Shown piece by piece: positions 1 to 11,432 of a stretch of 64,000 nt of DNA. Origin of the DNA: Neoscytalidium dimidiatum (Eukaryota > Ascomycota > Dothideomycetes > Botryosphaeriales > Botryosphaeriaceae); the NCBI GenBank assembly GCA_037367355.1, contig CM074699.1, positions 3,534,001-3,598,000 on the forward strand, in the 5' to 3' direction. The notes under the pieces were generated by a model. That model worked only from the letters and a program-made list of their open reading frames with translations, was not told the DNA's origin and searched no databases. Numbering within the stretch: the stretch's first letter is position 1; the number at the start of each line of letters is the position of its first letter. The translations under genes were made by a program, and so were the position numbers.

Positions 1-510
1 TCCTTCCCGCTCCCGCGCGCCCCAAACGCCCGCGTCAACCTGCACCTCACCGTGCACCCGACGACGCTGCTGCTCTTCGTCACCACCACCACGCCCGAGC
101 ACGACGCCGGCGCCGCCGCGCCCGTGGGCAGCTTCGTCTACGCCATGCCGAACGTAAGGCTTCCCGGTTGTTCCCTCTCCAACGCCGCTGCGGGACAGTC
201 TGCTGGTGCGCATCTGACGGAGCGATATGCTGATGTGGGGGGAGGGGACGGATTGTTGCAGCGCGCCAACCCGACCGCTCAGCCGCTGAGCACGCCGCTT
301 TACCCGCAGACGCCGACGCTGGACCTCGCGACGCGCTTGGCGAGGATACTGGCGAGGCGGACGGCCCGCCCGACGTACGTTGGGAACTCGACATCTTTCG
401 CGAGCGCCGGCGCCGGTGGGAGCGTGGAGGAGGAGATGGAGGGCTTGGCGAGGGTGGTTGAGGTCGTGGTTGAGGAGGTCAAGAAGGCGGACGAGGCTGC
501 TGCGGCTTGA
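1..510 (+). CDS. Proteasome assembly chaperone 4-like protein, 3' part
   Basis: The gene enters from the left edge, open in the frame that begins at base 1, and ends at the TGA at 508-510. Its start lies outside the window. One intron is likely at 154-261 (GTAAGG donor, GCTGAT branch-like sequence, TTGCAG acceptor). It is in phase and free of stops, so splicing is inferred. The spliced product reads through GSFVYAMPN into PLSTPLYPQ, ATRLARILARRT and YVGNS, followed by an acidic, Glu-rich helix ending in Ala. This pattern fits fungal PAC4/Poc4-type chaperones, small proteins that help assemble the 20S proteasome alpha ring in the cytosol. The family call rests on remembered resemblance of these short motifs. 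The upstream exons that would settle it are missing. Confidence 0.6.
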   Translation, partial: SFPLPRAPNARVNLHLTVHPTTLLLFVTTTTPEHDAGAAAPVGSFVYAMPNVRLPGCSLSNAAAGQSAGAHLTERYADVGGGDGLLQRANPTAQPLSTPLYPQTPTLDLATRLARILARRTARPTYVGNSTSFASAGAGGSVEEEMEGLARVVEVVVEEVKKADEAAAA

Positions 511-1992
511 GGTGTGCGAAGGACAGGTCTATACTGAAAGAGACGGTCAGAGAAACTTGGGGGCAGCGCACTCTCCACAAGGCGCAAAGAGATGGGTATA
601 TTGAGCTCTGAATTGACGGAGCAGCAATTTGAGGACAAAAGGAGAGTCGGTGCATCGTCCGGATGTAGAAGTTCACGAGTTGTCGAAACTTATATGTGAA
701 CGAGTGCTTCGATGTCCAACAAGGATGGCGGTCAATGGTCGGGCTATCACACAACGCCATAGCCAAGATCTTGAAAATAAGTAGAGCTGCCTGAGGCTCA
801 ATGAAGCCGGCGGGATCCTTGACCTCCAGCTTCAGCTAGCACCTGAGAGTTGAGCACCTGGAGGAAATGCTGGGAGTTCCTCGTCAAGAGTAATAGACAT
901 GGGTCTGTGGATGCCCATAGCAAAGAACCACTCGAGAGAACAATCAAAGTAACGTTACTTGGTTCTGATTGGGGACATGGCAGCTCTCCACCAAAACCAT
1001 CGGATATCGGCTGGGAAACGCAGTGCAGCAGAAGTTGCTTGGACTAATACCATTGAACTCTAAAACTAAATTTGATGGTCCTTTGATTCCATTAACTTCA
1101 CCGCCTAGTTTGCCGGTCAGCATCCACTGGTCTGAATTTACTCTCGTATTTAACGTCCTTTTCGCTGGTTAACATCATTTATGGGAATATACTGTAAAAC
1201 TTTTGCAAACGAATCCACGTGGTCCTGCGCCCTAGATTCTGATGCCGAGAAATTGGACGCCCGCAAACACGTAATTCTTAGTTGCGGAGGGCGTTGCCGT
1301 TCCCAGAAGGCACAGTCGATGGTGTCCGGCAACTTCTATATCTTAGCTCCACGGTAAATAGGCTTTTTTGCGCGGTGTTCTCTCAGTGATTAGCTTAGGA
1401 TACGAAAAGAACGTCAATTCTAGACGTGTTGTGACGTAGTAAACACGTATCTTTCTCTCTTTTTGCGTTCATATCTACATAGATTCTTGTTCTGCCTTAT
1501 GAAACATCTACCTTTTCCCGTGGAAGCGCTTTGACAGAATCTGCTCATCACTTTCCAGGGCACAGCAACGGAAGATGGACATTCTTCAGAATTCATAGTT
1601 ATTTCCAGCAATTCCTTGTGACAAGAGCGCCTGATTCTTCTACGGAAATCAATCCCAGAAGAAAGGCCAATCCCACCAGCAGATATAGAGGTGTGGAAAG
1701 ATCCAGAAAAGGAAAAAAAAAACTCCCACCGCAATGCAAGATCGACTCGCTATCATCAAGCACGCTCATGTTATTAACGCCAATACCCGGCACAGAGGAA
1801 GAGATAAGAAGACCGACAACCAGCTGTTAAAATCCTGGTCAGTCTTTCAAATCCCTTCCTACCCAAATCCCCACCAAGAACGATCCCTCTCCAAGTCGCA
1901 AGGAATTTTCCCCCAGAATTACCAAATCCCACTGTTTCCAAACCACCGTCAATCTTCAAGGTCCTTCGCGGATGCGTCTCCCCCTTAGCCTT
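511..1992. other. Intergenic spacer, convergent genes
   Basis: About 1.5 kb separates the PAC4-like gene from the RdRP stop codon. The two genes converge, so this should hold two 3' UTRs. Only short open frames are present, none with a recognisable motif or coherent splice structure. A purine-rich patch lies near 1700-1732. I see no tRNA or repeat. Confidence 0.5.
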
Positions 1993-4900
1993 TCACGCGC
2001 TCTCATACACCGTCCCATCCTCCTCCGCGCCCTCCTCCCCATCCGCATCATCCACCAACCTCCCCGTCCCAAACCTCCTCTCGCCTTCCCTTTCCCTCCC
2101 GGCATCCGGCAGCCCCGCCGCACCCACCGACCCCTTGCCCCCATACCCTCCAAGCTTGCCAACCTTCTTCGGCCGCAAGCCCGCCCACACATGCAGCACC
2201 ATCGGGCGGCACGGCAGCTTGGCCGCCTTGATCCAGCACAGCTCGAAGCCGGCCATCTGGAAGGCGAACGTGCTCTTCTTCCTCTCGTCCACGACCGACG
2301 CCCTGCGCCTGCCGCGCATCCAGACGTGGTACAGCGCGCTGGCGCGCAGCAGCTCCCAGTGCGTGAGCGGGCCGTGGTTGAGCTCCCTCATGCTCCAGCG
2401 CCTGATGACGGGGCTGGCGGCGGCGTTGACGGGCTCGACGGCGCGGAAGGCCGGGAAGCAGGCGGCGACGGCGGCGTTGTAGGCGTCCGGGTCGTCGAGG
2501 GCGTCGGCGTCGGCGCCGGTCAGCATGGCGAAGCGGCCGCGGCGCCGGGCGTTGAGCATGTCGTTCCACGTGTGGACGACCGCGTGCAGGCGCTCCGTCA
2601 GCGTCGCCAGCTCGTCGCGGATCTCCGGGTCGTGCTCGCCCTCCCGCACCTCGGCGAGGAAGGGCGCCTCGAGCGATTCGTCGAGCGGTGCCTTGGTCTG
2701 CTTGAAGTGCTGTTCGAGGCCGGCCAGAGTCTTCCGCGTGTGCGGCTCGATGGTTTCGAAGTACAGGCGGTCGAGGATGTGTTTGGACCATCGCGCGCCG
2801 GACTTGTTGTGTCTGGTTTTGGCGGATACCTTCTTCTCGTCTCGGTCCCGCTCACGCGCCTCCTCGTACTTGGGCTTCGGCAGGTTTTTCGGCAGCTTGA
2901 TGATTTCACGCTTGAACTTCTCAAAGTCGCTTTCGTCGAACTCGTACCCGTTCTTGGCGTAATCTACCAGCAGATCATGGAGATCGACAAGAGCTTCAAC
3001 ATTTTTCGATACCAGACTCTTCTCGGCGTAGGATACCTTTTCGTACAGTTTCGTTACCCGGCCGAGGAGATCAGGCTTACAGCAGAACTTGAAGCTTTCC
3101 TGCAAGAAACGGCCTATAGACTCTCCATTGTACATGTCTTTCAGCTTCCTTCGATCAACCTTGATTCCGCTCTGTTCAGGATCAGGGTCTTCCATGGGCG
3201 GCGGGGCGTTCTTGAATGGCTCGACCATGGTGGGCTCCCAGCAGATCCAGAACGTGTCGCCGTCGTAGTCGCCGCCCTGCAATTTCCCTGCGAGGGGGTA
3301 TTTTCCTCTGCTGGGAAAGACGACAACGTCTTTGAGATGCCCAAGCTCGAGTTTGAAAGATGTGCGCACTTTTTGGATATCGGATCGTCTCAATGCAGGG
3401 TTGCGTGCTACGAGCACTTCACGATTGTGTAGAAAGCCAACGTAACTCCCCGACAGCTCATCGACGAAACTCTTGGTGAATTGGACATGGATCTCTCCGG
3501 GCTTAAGTATACCTAGAGGGTCTGCAACGCCCTTGATATAGGTAGACCGGGGGAGTGGGACGCGCACATTCTGTCTCAGGAGCCGGAGACTCTTTGCCAC
3601 AAGTCGTTCCGTAACATCTGTCAGATAGTCACAGGATGTATCAAACCCTGATTCGAGCAGGAGAACCAATCTCTCTTGAACTTGAAGAGGCATTCCGCCC
3701 TGCCAATTCATCTCACCGTCCCGGTTTCTCTCCTCTGACAATGAATTTTGCTCGTTGACCCATTTTCTTAACTTTTTGACATCTTCGATGGCCTCTTGGA
3801 TTTTCTCCTTCTCTCGGCCTAGATGGATCTCAAATAAGTTCTTCAGAGCCTCTGATGGTACACCACGGTCCTCCAAGATAGGGAAAAAAGAAACATAAAC
3901 GCTTGATTCTTCCGCAGTACCGGTCGTGGAGTGAAGATCGAAAGTAAGTCGATGCGGGTCAAACGTACTCTCTGGTTCGTCGGCTGGGTGTGGCTCGAAT
4001 TTGAGTTGACTATCCGATATCTCAATCCACACATCAAGGTGTTCTGCTTTCGTCGTGTCTGGAGAGTCGCTAAGCATCCACATTCCCTTAGCACCTCCAA
4101 TGCGGCCCTGAAAGGTGCTCGGAAGCGGCTCTTTTCCATCGACGTTGGCATTGTTCCTAACAATTTCCCATAGTTTCTTGGCGGCTCCAACAGATATTCT
4201 CGAACACCCATCATTCATGACACGGTTCTTGTTTCTATCCTCGGGCCAGCAAAGGCTGCTGTCATTGTACTGACAGTATTCATCATCTTCGTTCGCAAAC
4301 ACATCCCGGAGCTTGCGAACTTGTGACGGCTTGAAAGTTATACTGGGGACTGTGGTTGTTAGGCCTAAGCTTATTCTAGCGAATGCTTTGAGGTAAGACT
4401 GATCTGAATTCGCGCTCAGTGGCATGAACCAATTGATGAGATCGAACAAGGACATTTCATGTCTGCTGCCAGATCTTATTTTTCCCGGCTTTGTCCTCTC
4501 AATATCACATCCCTTAGTGGCAAACAGAATAACTCTGTATCCGCGGACTTCAGATTGCGGACGACGCAGCGTCTGCTTCTTGGGCGAAAGTGCTTCAACG
4601 TGAAATACCTCCCACTCTCTGCCTAAGAAACTTTTCTTTTTGTAACTCAGCCACTCTGCAAGTCTCTCATGCATATGATGTTCTTGTCTTCGGAGGTGGT
4701 CTGGCATACTCTCCCTCTTAAAAGGAGGGATTTCCATGTACAGGAAGCGATCACCTCCAAAAGCTCTTTGAAAACGACAAGAGGCGTTCTCACGTTGAAG
4801 TTGTTGTAGCCTAATTCTGAAGAGTGAGCCGGTGCTCGTCTCATTGAATGTCAAAGAAGCTTTCAATGTTATGTTTTCGAAAGCTTTCAGAGGATTTTTT

Positions 4901-6514
4901 TGCACATTGACCTCCGCGACGGACCAAGCATCTTCAGAGCTCTTCCTCAATCGGTGGATGGAATTTCGTACAGCTTCAAGCTCGTGGCGTTCGAAGAAAC
5001 TCCATAGGGCGGGGTAATCCTGCCAATCTTTGCTGCCAGTCCTGGGCAGGATGTCGTCAGGTTTAACACCGGCTTCCAAGGCAACGCGCATGAATTCCCA
5101 CCGATGGTGGAAGGGCATCCTGTGCCACCGTTGGCAAATAGGAGGAATAAAAAGGCCTTGCTCTGGCAAGGAGTGGACCTGATGATGCTCCATGTTCTTA
5201 CGTGGGCTGACAATATTGGGAGATGGCTGAACATCCACCTTCGGACTGAGGTCTTCCGATGGTTTGGCGGGACCGGAGCTAATCGCCTCTCTAGCCTCTT
5301 TTTCCAGTTGGTCGTAGTCTAATTCCGTCCCGATGGAACCATATGTTCCAGAGCTATGAAGGTCTTCTAATTGTTGAGACTTCTGGGATGAAGATACAGA
5401 AGTAGCGAAGGATGTGTTCGCCGTTGTAGTGTTATCTCTGTAATCAGAAAAGACAGAGTCGGGCCTTGAGGCCGTGGAGGTGAAAGATGCTTTCTCTTTT
5501 GTAGGTAGTTGCGGGACTGCAAATGAGCCTTCCGCCTTTGCCTTTTCAATCAAGGTTTTGGGCTGCTTGGGAAAACGTTCGCCCTCCATCGAGCTATCGG
5601 AAGACCTCTTAGCTCTTCTGAATTGTCTGAAACGCTGTTCTGAGGCGTCTCGCACACCTCGCTCACTCGGGCTTGACAGCTCCTGTCTGCGCAGGCTTGC
5701 CCGCAGGGAGGGAGACTGTGGGGATGACTTAACTGACGCTTCATCTGGATCAGGCTGAGTCGGCTCCATAAAGTCTTCGGCCTGGCCTTGAGGCGCAGGG
5801 TGGATCGTATTCTCATGACTAGATGGCATCTTTACGGGTGAGATTGTCTTCGATGCTGGAAAATGTTAGCTTGCTGTTGAAGCGACTTCCAGAGAAATTC
5901 CCGGCTGTTCAATTGCCACTTCATTTTTCTTTACGAATCTAGATGAGAGGTTAAGCGCCCATGGGAGGCCTAGGTATCCAATCCAGAGTTTGTGAGAGTG
6001 ATAGAAACCAGAGGAGAAATGATGAAACAGACAGTCACCTACGAAGACGGCTTGAAGACCTTGTTTGAGGCGGCATTACGCTCTGGCGTGATTCAGTCGC
6101 TACCATTTGCAGTCTGTATCGCAAAGATGTGCCGCTGTTGCGACTTTGTCCGGATTGAGGACCAACATCCTCCTTTGCTGCTTCGAGAAGCCGACGCAGG
6201 TGGGCGAGACGGTTGGAACGAGGCTCATGTTGTTTTGCTGTTGCATCAAACTGGTCAAGGGTTTCGTTCAATAAGCTTCGGCCTTTGTAGTACAGGTACA
6301 TGATCGCGCCGTAACATTTCTCTTGATCAGTATGCTGACGGGTACCCGTGCAGCTGGGAGACCAGGCTTTGTCTCTTGGAGCGAGACCCAATGAATGTTT
6401 TCTTTCGATTTCTTCAACTATCCTGTTGATTTCATCGTGATGATTCCCGTGGGGCGTCTGTGGTGATTCTTCAGCTACTCGGGTATAGAGGCGGGCGCGC
6501 TGCCGCGTATGCAT
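1993..6514 (-). CDS. RNA-dependent RNA polymerase of the RNA-silencing type
   Basis: Cellular RdRP that makes double-stranded RNA from aberrant transcripts for quelling or meiotic silencing (QDE-1/SAD-1/RrpA class). The uninterrupted frame 5829-1993 alone encodes 1278 aa. It contains the catalytic signature GGDYDGD (DYDGD at 3256-3270), whose aspartates bind Mg2+. A two-exon model fits better: exon 1 is 6514-6043, an intron runs 6042-5856 (GTAGGT donor, CTAAC branch, TTTCCAG acceptor), and exon 2 is 5855-1993. This gives 1444 aa, close to the usual length of the family. Exon 1 adds a segment containing EEIERKHSLGLAP, which resembles the extreme N-terminus of other fungal RdRPs as I remember them. 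Residues roughly 160-390 are Ser/Pro-rich and probably disordered. DYDGD falls at about residues 1020-1024. If exon 1 is wrong, the start is the ATG at 5829. The RdRP identity is nearly certain; the 5' exon is inferred. Confidence 0.93.
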
Positions 6515-7218
6515 GGTCCTCCAATCGCTGGTGATTTAAGCTTGTGAGAAGAGCAAACTGCAATGATGTGTATGCTTTTGCGCGTGCGGAAACCCCGGAA
6601 AGTAGGCCTCACGGCATTGCAGGCGAGAGAAAGTATAGGATGGCGTTAGTGACAGAATTGCGGGTGTAGGGAGGAGGAGCGAGGGAATTGGCGGCAAGAT
6701 GAGAGACACCCGGGGGGCGGCAGCTGGGCGGTGATAAGGCGACAAGGCAATCTCGTCGAACGGCGGCGCGGGGAGTGAGGGGTCTTTCAGCGGCTCGGCT
6801 CGCCCAGCGCCCGCCAACCAACTGCAGTGGAATCGCCATCACGTGCACCTTTTCCGCACGCCCTGCCCACTGCACCAGCACGCATTGAGCAATGCAGAGT
6901 CATGCGGCTGCTTGCCCCGCCACTTTTGATACCGCTTTCTTCAGCTTTTCCGTGTCCAGCGCTGCGGCAGTATCACCATGGGACATGAAATGGCAGGGGT
7001 CCCGATCTCTTGATATGCAAGAAACTGTTTTGGCTAATCCTATGCAGTTCTCTTCACATTGGCGCAAAATCATTCATGTTGTGCTCCCTGATTCGCAGGA
7101 TGGTGCCATGCATCGATTTTCGGGCGGGTACGCCGCGAGGGATATTCATCATGCATTTGACTCGTGAAAACCAAAAAGAAATCCAGCTGCCCTCTTTTAC
7201 GTGGCCCAATATGCCCGC
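6515..7218. other. Spacer between RdRP 5' end and TCTP 3' end
   Basis: About 700 bases containing the RdRP promoter and 5' leader and the TCTP 3' UTR. Both genes run on the minus strand. The GC-rich part (6700-6860) has overlapping short open frames on both strands without recognisable content. Confidence 0.45.
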
Positions 7219-8084
7219 TTACACCTTCATCTCGGTAAGACCGTGCTTCCAGATGGTGACGTAGGGGGTGACACCGTCCTCGCGGTAGTTGAGCAGGATG
7301 ACCCTGTCGCAATATAGTCAGCGTGTGCACCCAAAGAAGGCAAAACAAAAAAAAAAAAAGAGAGAGAGAATAATAAGCGACTCACATTCCGTCAGGGTCC
7401 ATGGACTCGCCAATGAGGAATTCGTAGTCCTTGAAGTTGGCAATGACCTTCTTGGCGAAGGCGGAAGCCTTGGTCTCGAAATCCTTGACCTCGTCGTCGC
7501 TGGCACCCTTAGCCTTGAGAGCCTCCTTGACCTTCTTCATGTAGGCTAGACTGCAAGTTAGAGATTCACACGTCTCGAACAGTCAAATAGCACACATACT
7601 CTTAAGGTGGGAGAGATACGACTTCTTGTCGAAGGAAGTCTCGTTCAGGCGGAAGGAGTGGACGACGTCGAGGACGGTCTGAGAGGTGTCATCGAGGTCC
7701 TCACCGCCCTCCTCAGCAGAAGGGTTGGCACCGATATCTGTCCGTTCGGTCAGCGGCCATCCTGGTAGAACAACCGGGTCCGCGCAAAGGACTGACCAAT
7801 GTTCTCGTTGCCGATGGTGATCTTCTTGCAGTCGGCCTCGTAGACGGTGCCGTCGACCTCCTTCAGGTTGTAGGAGTCGGAGATGAGCTCGTCACCGGTG
7901 ATGATATCCTGCGCGGGGGATCAGCTGGGGTTCGTGTGAGGGTCTCGCGGTTGTCTTGTCTGGTCATTCGAGGCGTGGCAGCCGCTCGAGTCGGCATGGG
8001 GCCACCGTCGCAGTGCCCCGCCCAGCGCCTCTGACGGCAGGCAGACAAGAAGCGGCGGAGGGCGCGCACCTTGTAAATGATCAT
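7219..8084 (-). CDS. tma19: Translationally controlled tumour protein homologue (TCTP/TMA19)
   Basis: Small, abundant, ribosome- and microtubule-associated cytosolic protein. Five exons were assigned by eye: 8084-8070, 7908-7797, 7737-7600, 7545-7386 and 7303-7219, total 510 nt and 169 aa, the normal length of the family. Exon 1 encodes only MIIYK. Visible family hallmarks are [60 protein letters not shown] and YVTIWKHG near the C-terminus. In the third intron the first AG (TTGCAG) would put a stop in frame. The next AG four bases on restores [12 protein letters not shown], so that acceptor was chosen. The gene is divergent from SUR2, sharing about 640 bp of upstream sequence. The family call is very secure; the exon 3/4 junction is slightly less so. 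Confidence 0.93.
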
Positions 8085-8654
8085 TTTGGCGGTGGTGGTG
8101 TGCGAGGAGGCTGAGGAGGCTGAGGAGAGAGCGAGAGGAGCAGGCGGGCTGTGGGAGAGGTGGCGGTCTAATTCGCGATGATTGACGGGCGGAGAAGATT
8201 TGGCTGGATGGTGGGGTTTGGTTTTTCCTTCGGCGGGCAGAGGCGGCGCTAGGCCGGGACGGGCAAGGCCAGGGCCTCTGCGCGCAATCTCCGTTTTCGC
8301 CACAGAAGACCGCAAGTGCAGGTGTGCAGGCACCGACGCACCGGCCGCCTAGCCAAGCGGAACCTGAACGGATGTGGTGGTCTGCAGAACGTGTGACAGC
8401 ATTCGACTGCTCCCGCCAAATAATACAAAGTCAACCCATCCTCCGCGACCGGCCGCCTCCTATCTGCTGTGCTGTCGCTCCTTTGCCTGACTGCCTTCGC
8501 CTCTGCATCCGCCTCGAGCGTCCGCCCTGACGCTCCCCTGTCTCTCGCATCCGCCTCCGCTCGCATTCCGCGCCTGCCCGCGACTGTTGACGCTGAGGCC
8601 CCTAGACACCGCCGGCGCGCCGCGCTGTTCGCCTTCTTCTGCCGAGCCCATCCG

Positions 8655-8689
<35 letters not shown>

Positions 8690-8725
8690 CCTCTCGCTCT
8701 CTCTTCACCACCTCCCTTCCCAGCC
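8085..8725. promoter_or_regulatory. Shared upstream region of TCTP and SUR2
   Basis: This 641-bp interval lies between the start codons of two divergently transcribed genes, so it must hold both promoters and 5' leaders. It is GC-rich and ends in a long CT tract directly before the SUR2 ATG. No specific factor-binding site was identified. Confidence 0.55.
8654..8706. repeat. CT dinucleotide tract before the SUR2 start
   Basis: Nearly perfect (CT)n tract with a few interruptions, ending about 20 bases before the SUR2 ATG. Pyrimidine tracts at this position are common in fungal promoters and 5' leaders of well-expressed genes. The tract could also vary in length between strains. Confidence 0.85.
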
Positions 8726-10105
8726 ATGGAGAACGCCACCATAGCCAGCGGGCTGCCCCCGCTGCCCGATTACACCCTCCACCCGCTCCCGCCCGTTTTC
8801 CCAGGCATCCCCGACAAGTACTCCACGCTGGCCCTGCCCGTCATTGCTTACTGGGCCGTGTCCATGTTTTTCCACCTCATTGACGTCTGGGACCTCTTTC
8901 CTCAGTACCGCCTGCATACTCCCGTCGAGCTGGTTCAGCGGAACCATGTCTCCCGCTACGAGGTTTTCCGCGACGTCATTCTCCAGCACATCATCCAGAC
9001 CGTCTTCGGAGTGGCACTTGCCTGGTTTGACCCCGAGCCGACCTTCGGAAAGGAAGACTACGATGTGGCTGTTTGGGCTCAGAGGATCAGAATTGCGGAG
9101 AAGGCCATCCCTTATATCGTTGGAGCGTTCGGTTTCAACGCACTTGCGTTTGCGAAGGATTTGGCGGAGACTCGCCCGCTGCTGGCTGGCGCTCTTGCAG
9201 GCGGTAGCTACCCCTGGTTGACCCAGGAGGTTGTCACTGACGGCCAGCTTGTCACTGCTCCTGCATTCGCGTCGTGGGAGCTTTCTCTCGCCAAATTCAT
9301 CTACTGGATCGGAATCCCAGCAATCCAGTTCCTGGTCGCCGTTTTGATCGTCGACACATGGCAGTACTTCTGGCACCGTGCCATGCACCTCAACAAGTGG
9401 CTTTACAGTAGGTCTGACCTGTTCTCCATCGCCCAGGCATTTCTAACTTCAACAACAGCCACTTTCCATTCTCGCCACCACCGTCTCTACGTCCCCTACG
9501 CGTACGGCGCCCTCTACAATCATCCCGTTGAAGGTTTCCTCCTGGACACCCTGGGCACTGGAGTTGCATACATCCTCACTGGAATGACCATCCGCCAATC
9601 CATGTGGTTTTTCACCGGTTCCACAATCAAGACTGTCGACGATCATTGCGGCTACGCCTTCCCGTTGGACCCGTTACAACTCATCACCTCGAACAATGCT
9701 TCGTACCATGACATTCACCACCAGAGTTGGGGTATCAAGACCAACTTCTCCCAGCCTTTCTTCACCTTTTGGGACCGCTTCCTGGGTACCATGTGGACTG
9801 GTGGTGACGTCACTCAAAAGTACGAGCGCGCCCGTAAGGCGGCGGAGAAGAGGGCGGACATCCATATCCTCAAGCCGCAATTCCTGCCGCCTGAGTTGCA
9901 ATCGGACAGCGCATCCGCTTCTGAGCCCACTTCCGAAGTAGAGAGCGCGAAGGACCAACCCCAGCCGGCTCTCAGACGGAGCCCGCGGAAGAAGGCTACC
10001 AGCACTTCGCAGCAAACGGCAAATCTGAAGGGTCTCCGGGACCGTGTCAACGGGAGCCTTCAGGGCAAGGGTCCCAACGTTCTCGGTGTCGAGAGCAGCC
10101 ATTAG
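8726..10105 (+). CDS. SUR2: Sphinganine C4-hydroxylase (sterol desaturase/fatty acid hydroxylase family)
   Basis: ER membrane di-iron enzyme that hydroxylates sphinganine at C4 to give phytosphingosine in ceramide synthesis. Exons are 8726-9407 and 9459-10105. The 51-nt intron has GTAGGT, TTCTAAC and AACAG, and its removal restores LYTTFHSRHH. The product is 442 aa. Three histidine boxes are visible: HRAMH (about 217-221), HSRHH (about 231-235) and HDIHH (about 311-315), the last followed by NFSQPFFTFWDRFLGT, typical of SUR2. Several hydrophobic helices lie in the first 220 residues. After about residue 350 there is a charged Ser/Pro/Lys-rich tail absent from the short yeast enzyme. The start is the ATG right after the CT tract, in good context (CAGCCATGG). 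The assignment is firm. Confidence 0.94.
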   Translation: MENATIASGLPPLPDYTLHPLPPVFPGIPDKYSTLALPVIAYWAVSMFFHLIDVWDLFPQYRLHTPVELVQRNHVSRYEVFRDVILQHIIQTVFGVALAWFDPEPTFGKEDYDVAVWAQRIRIAEKAIPYIVGAFGFNALAFAKDLAETRPLLAGALAGGSYPWLTQEVVTDGQLVTAPAFASWELSLAKFIYWIGIPAIQFLVAVLIVDTWQYFWHRAMHLNKWLYSRSDLFSIAQAFLTSTTATFHSRHHRLYVPYAYGALYNHPVEGFLLDTLGTGVAYILTGMTIRQSMWFFTGSTIKTVDDHCGYAFPLDPLQLITSNNASYHDIHHQSWGIKTNFSQPFFTFWDRFLGTMWTGGDVTQKYERARKAAEKRADIHILKPQFLPPELQSDSASASEPTSEVESAKDQPQPALRRSPRKKATSTSQQTANLKGLRDRVNGSLQGKGPNVLGVESSH

Positions 10106-11137
10106 GTTGGCTCGGGGCTCGCCGAACCTTCGATGAACCCTCCTGTAACATGACTTTAACTGCATAATGTCTATTTAGCCTTCCCCTGCTTGCATCCCTT
10201 CCGATTGGTTAGGCTTTTCTGCAATGACTCGATACCTTCGCTTGCATTCTTCTCCATGTATAACTTTTACACCCGTTTCTCCGCTTGAGTGGCAACTGGC
10301 TTTTGTGTTCTTGCAGGGCTGGGCGTACAATTGATGTTTTCGATCCGTTGGACCCTCTCCGGAAGCTGGGCTTAATTTTTCTCTTTCAGGGTTTCTAGAG
10401 ATGCCCTATGTATAAATTCCGCTCGCTTTGAGTTTTTAGTAGTGGTCAGAGGGTCTTGTCGTAGTGTGTGAATGTTGTCGGGGCGCGTGGAGGTTAAGAT
10501 ACAGCTATCTAGTTTATGAAAAGATGCGCATTGGCGCAGTGATTTTCACATCCTGGCTCCTTTACGCTGTGTATTAGAAACTGAAGTAGGATAGTTCACC
10601 ATGTTTCCAGCTGATTTACTGAGAGAGACTGTTCGCTCTACGCAAAGTGCTACGAGTTTCGATTCAATGGATATGGGATCGGTCCAAAAAGTATTCTAAT
10701 GGTCAGGCCACTACTTGGACAATTAAATTAGTCCTTTCAGTGTCTCGGGCGTAAGTGCTTGAAGACTTATGGCTCTTGCGTTCTGAAGGCTGCTCAGAAT
10801 TTATACGCACATCCAATACTTGCTTTTTGCAATTCTTTGGATACCGACCACGTAGGTGTGCGGCCGACACAAACGTGCACTGCGAATTCAGTTTATTTGG
10901 GAATCCCTCGCAACCGCGCTATGACGACCGCTTGACAATCTGGAAGAAGAGGTCTTACAAAGTTTTCCCGACTAAGGATAGCAGGTTTGCCTTTCTCTAT
11001 TCCATTATGTGGCGTTGCTGCGGAATAATCGTGGCATATGATGCTCATTAGTTGGGTAGATTCAAGATCCCCGAAATTGTAATCCATACATAAGTCACAA
11101 TTTTCACAGAGCTGCACGCATAATCGAAAAGGGAAGA

Positions 11138-11174
11138 TTGCTCCCTTTTCTGAAGGCCTCAAAAAGTTGAAGCA
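11138..11174 (+). repeat. Dispersed short repeat, copy A
   Basis: Contains TTTTCTGAAGGCCTCAAAAA followed by GTTGAAG. It shares the arrangement C-rich start, T-run, GAAGG, CTCAAAAA, TTGA-like end with other intergenic copies at 11.4 kb and 39.4-40.3 kb. Alignment was by eye. Confidence 0.45.
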
Positions 11175-11397
11175 ACATCTTCGCATACGTAAAGACTAAT
11201 CCTTTGGGGGCTCTGAGAAAAAAAAAAAAAAAGAAGTTCAGCCAATCCAAAATGGAGCGGTAAAGTATGTGGAGAACTAGAAGCTGCGCCCTACAATCAG
11301 GGACTCTAGAACTACGAATGGTTCCCTACCGGCGAGATAAAAATTCGCTTACGCATCGATTTGCCCGGGGGGTGTGGGGGCGGCGGCCTCCGGCCCT

Positions 11398-11432
11398 CCT
11401 GCGCCCTATTTTTCAAAGGCTCAAAAGACTGA
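11398..11432 (+). repeat. Dispersed short repeat, copy B
   Basis: Reads CTGCGCCCTATTTTTCAAAG then GCTCAAAAGACTGAG. It matches the start of copies C and E (CTGCGCCCT) and the middle of copies A and F. A weaker CTGCGCCCT occurrence without the downstream half lies at 11284-11292. Confidence 0.45.

Noticed and set aside
1972..3432. 486-codon open frame on the plus strand
   Set aside because: It lies wholly antisense to the RdRP catalytic region, whose DYDGD motif and family sequence are clear; it is a GC-rich shadow with Arg/Leu/Ala bias.
8705..9388. 227-codon minus-strand frame opposite SUR2
   Set aside because: Shadow of SUR2 coding sequence; no motif, and the sense strand has all three histidine boxes.
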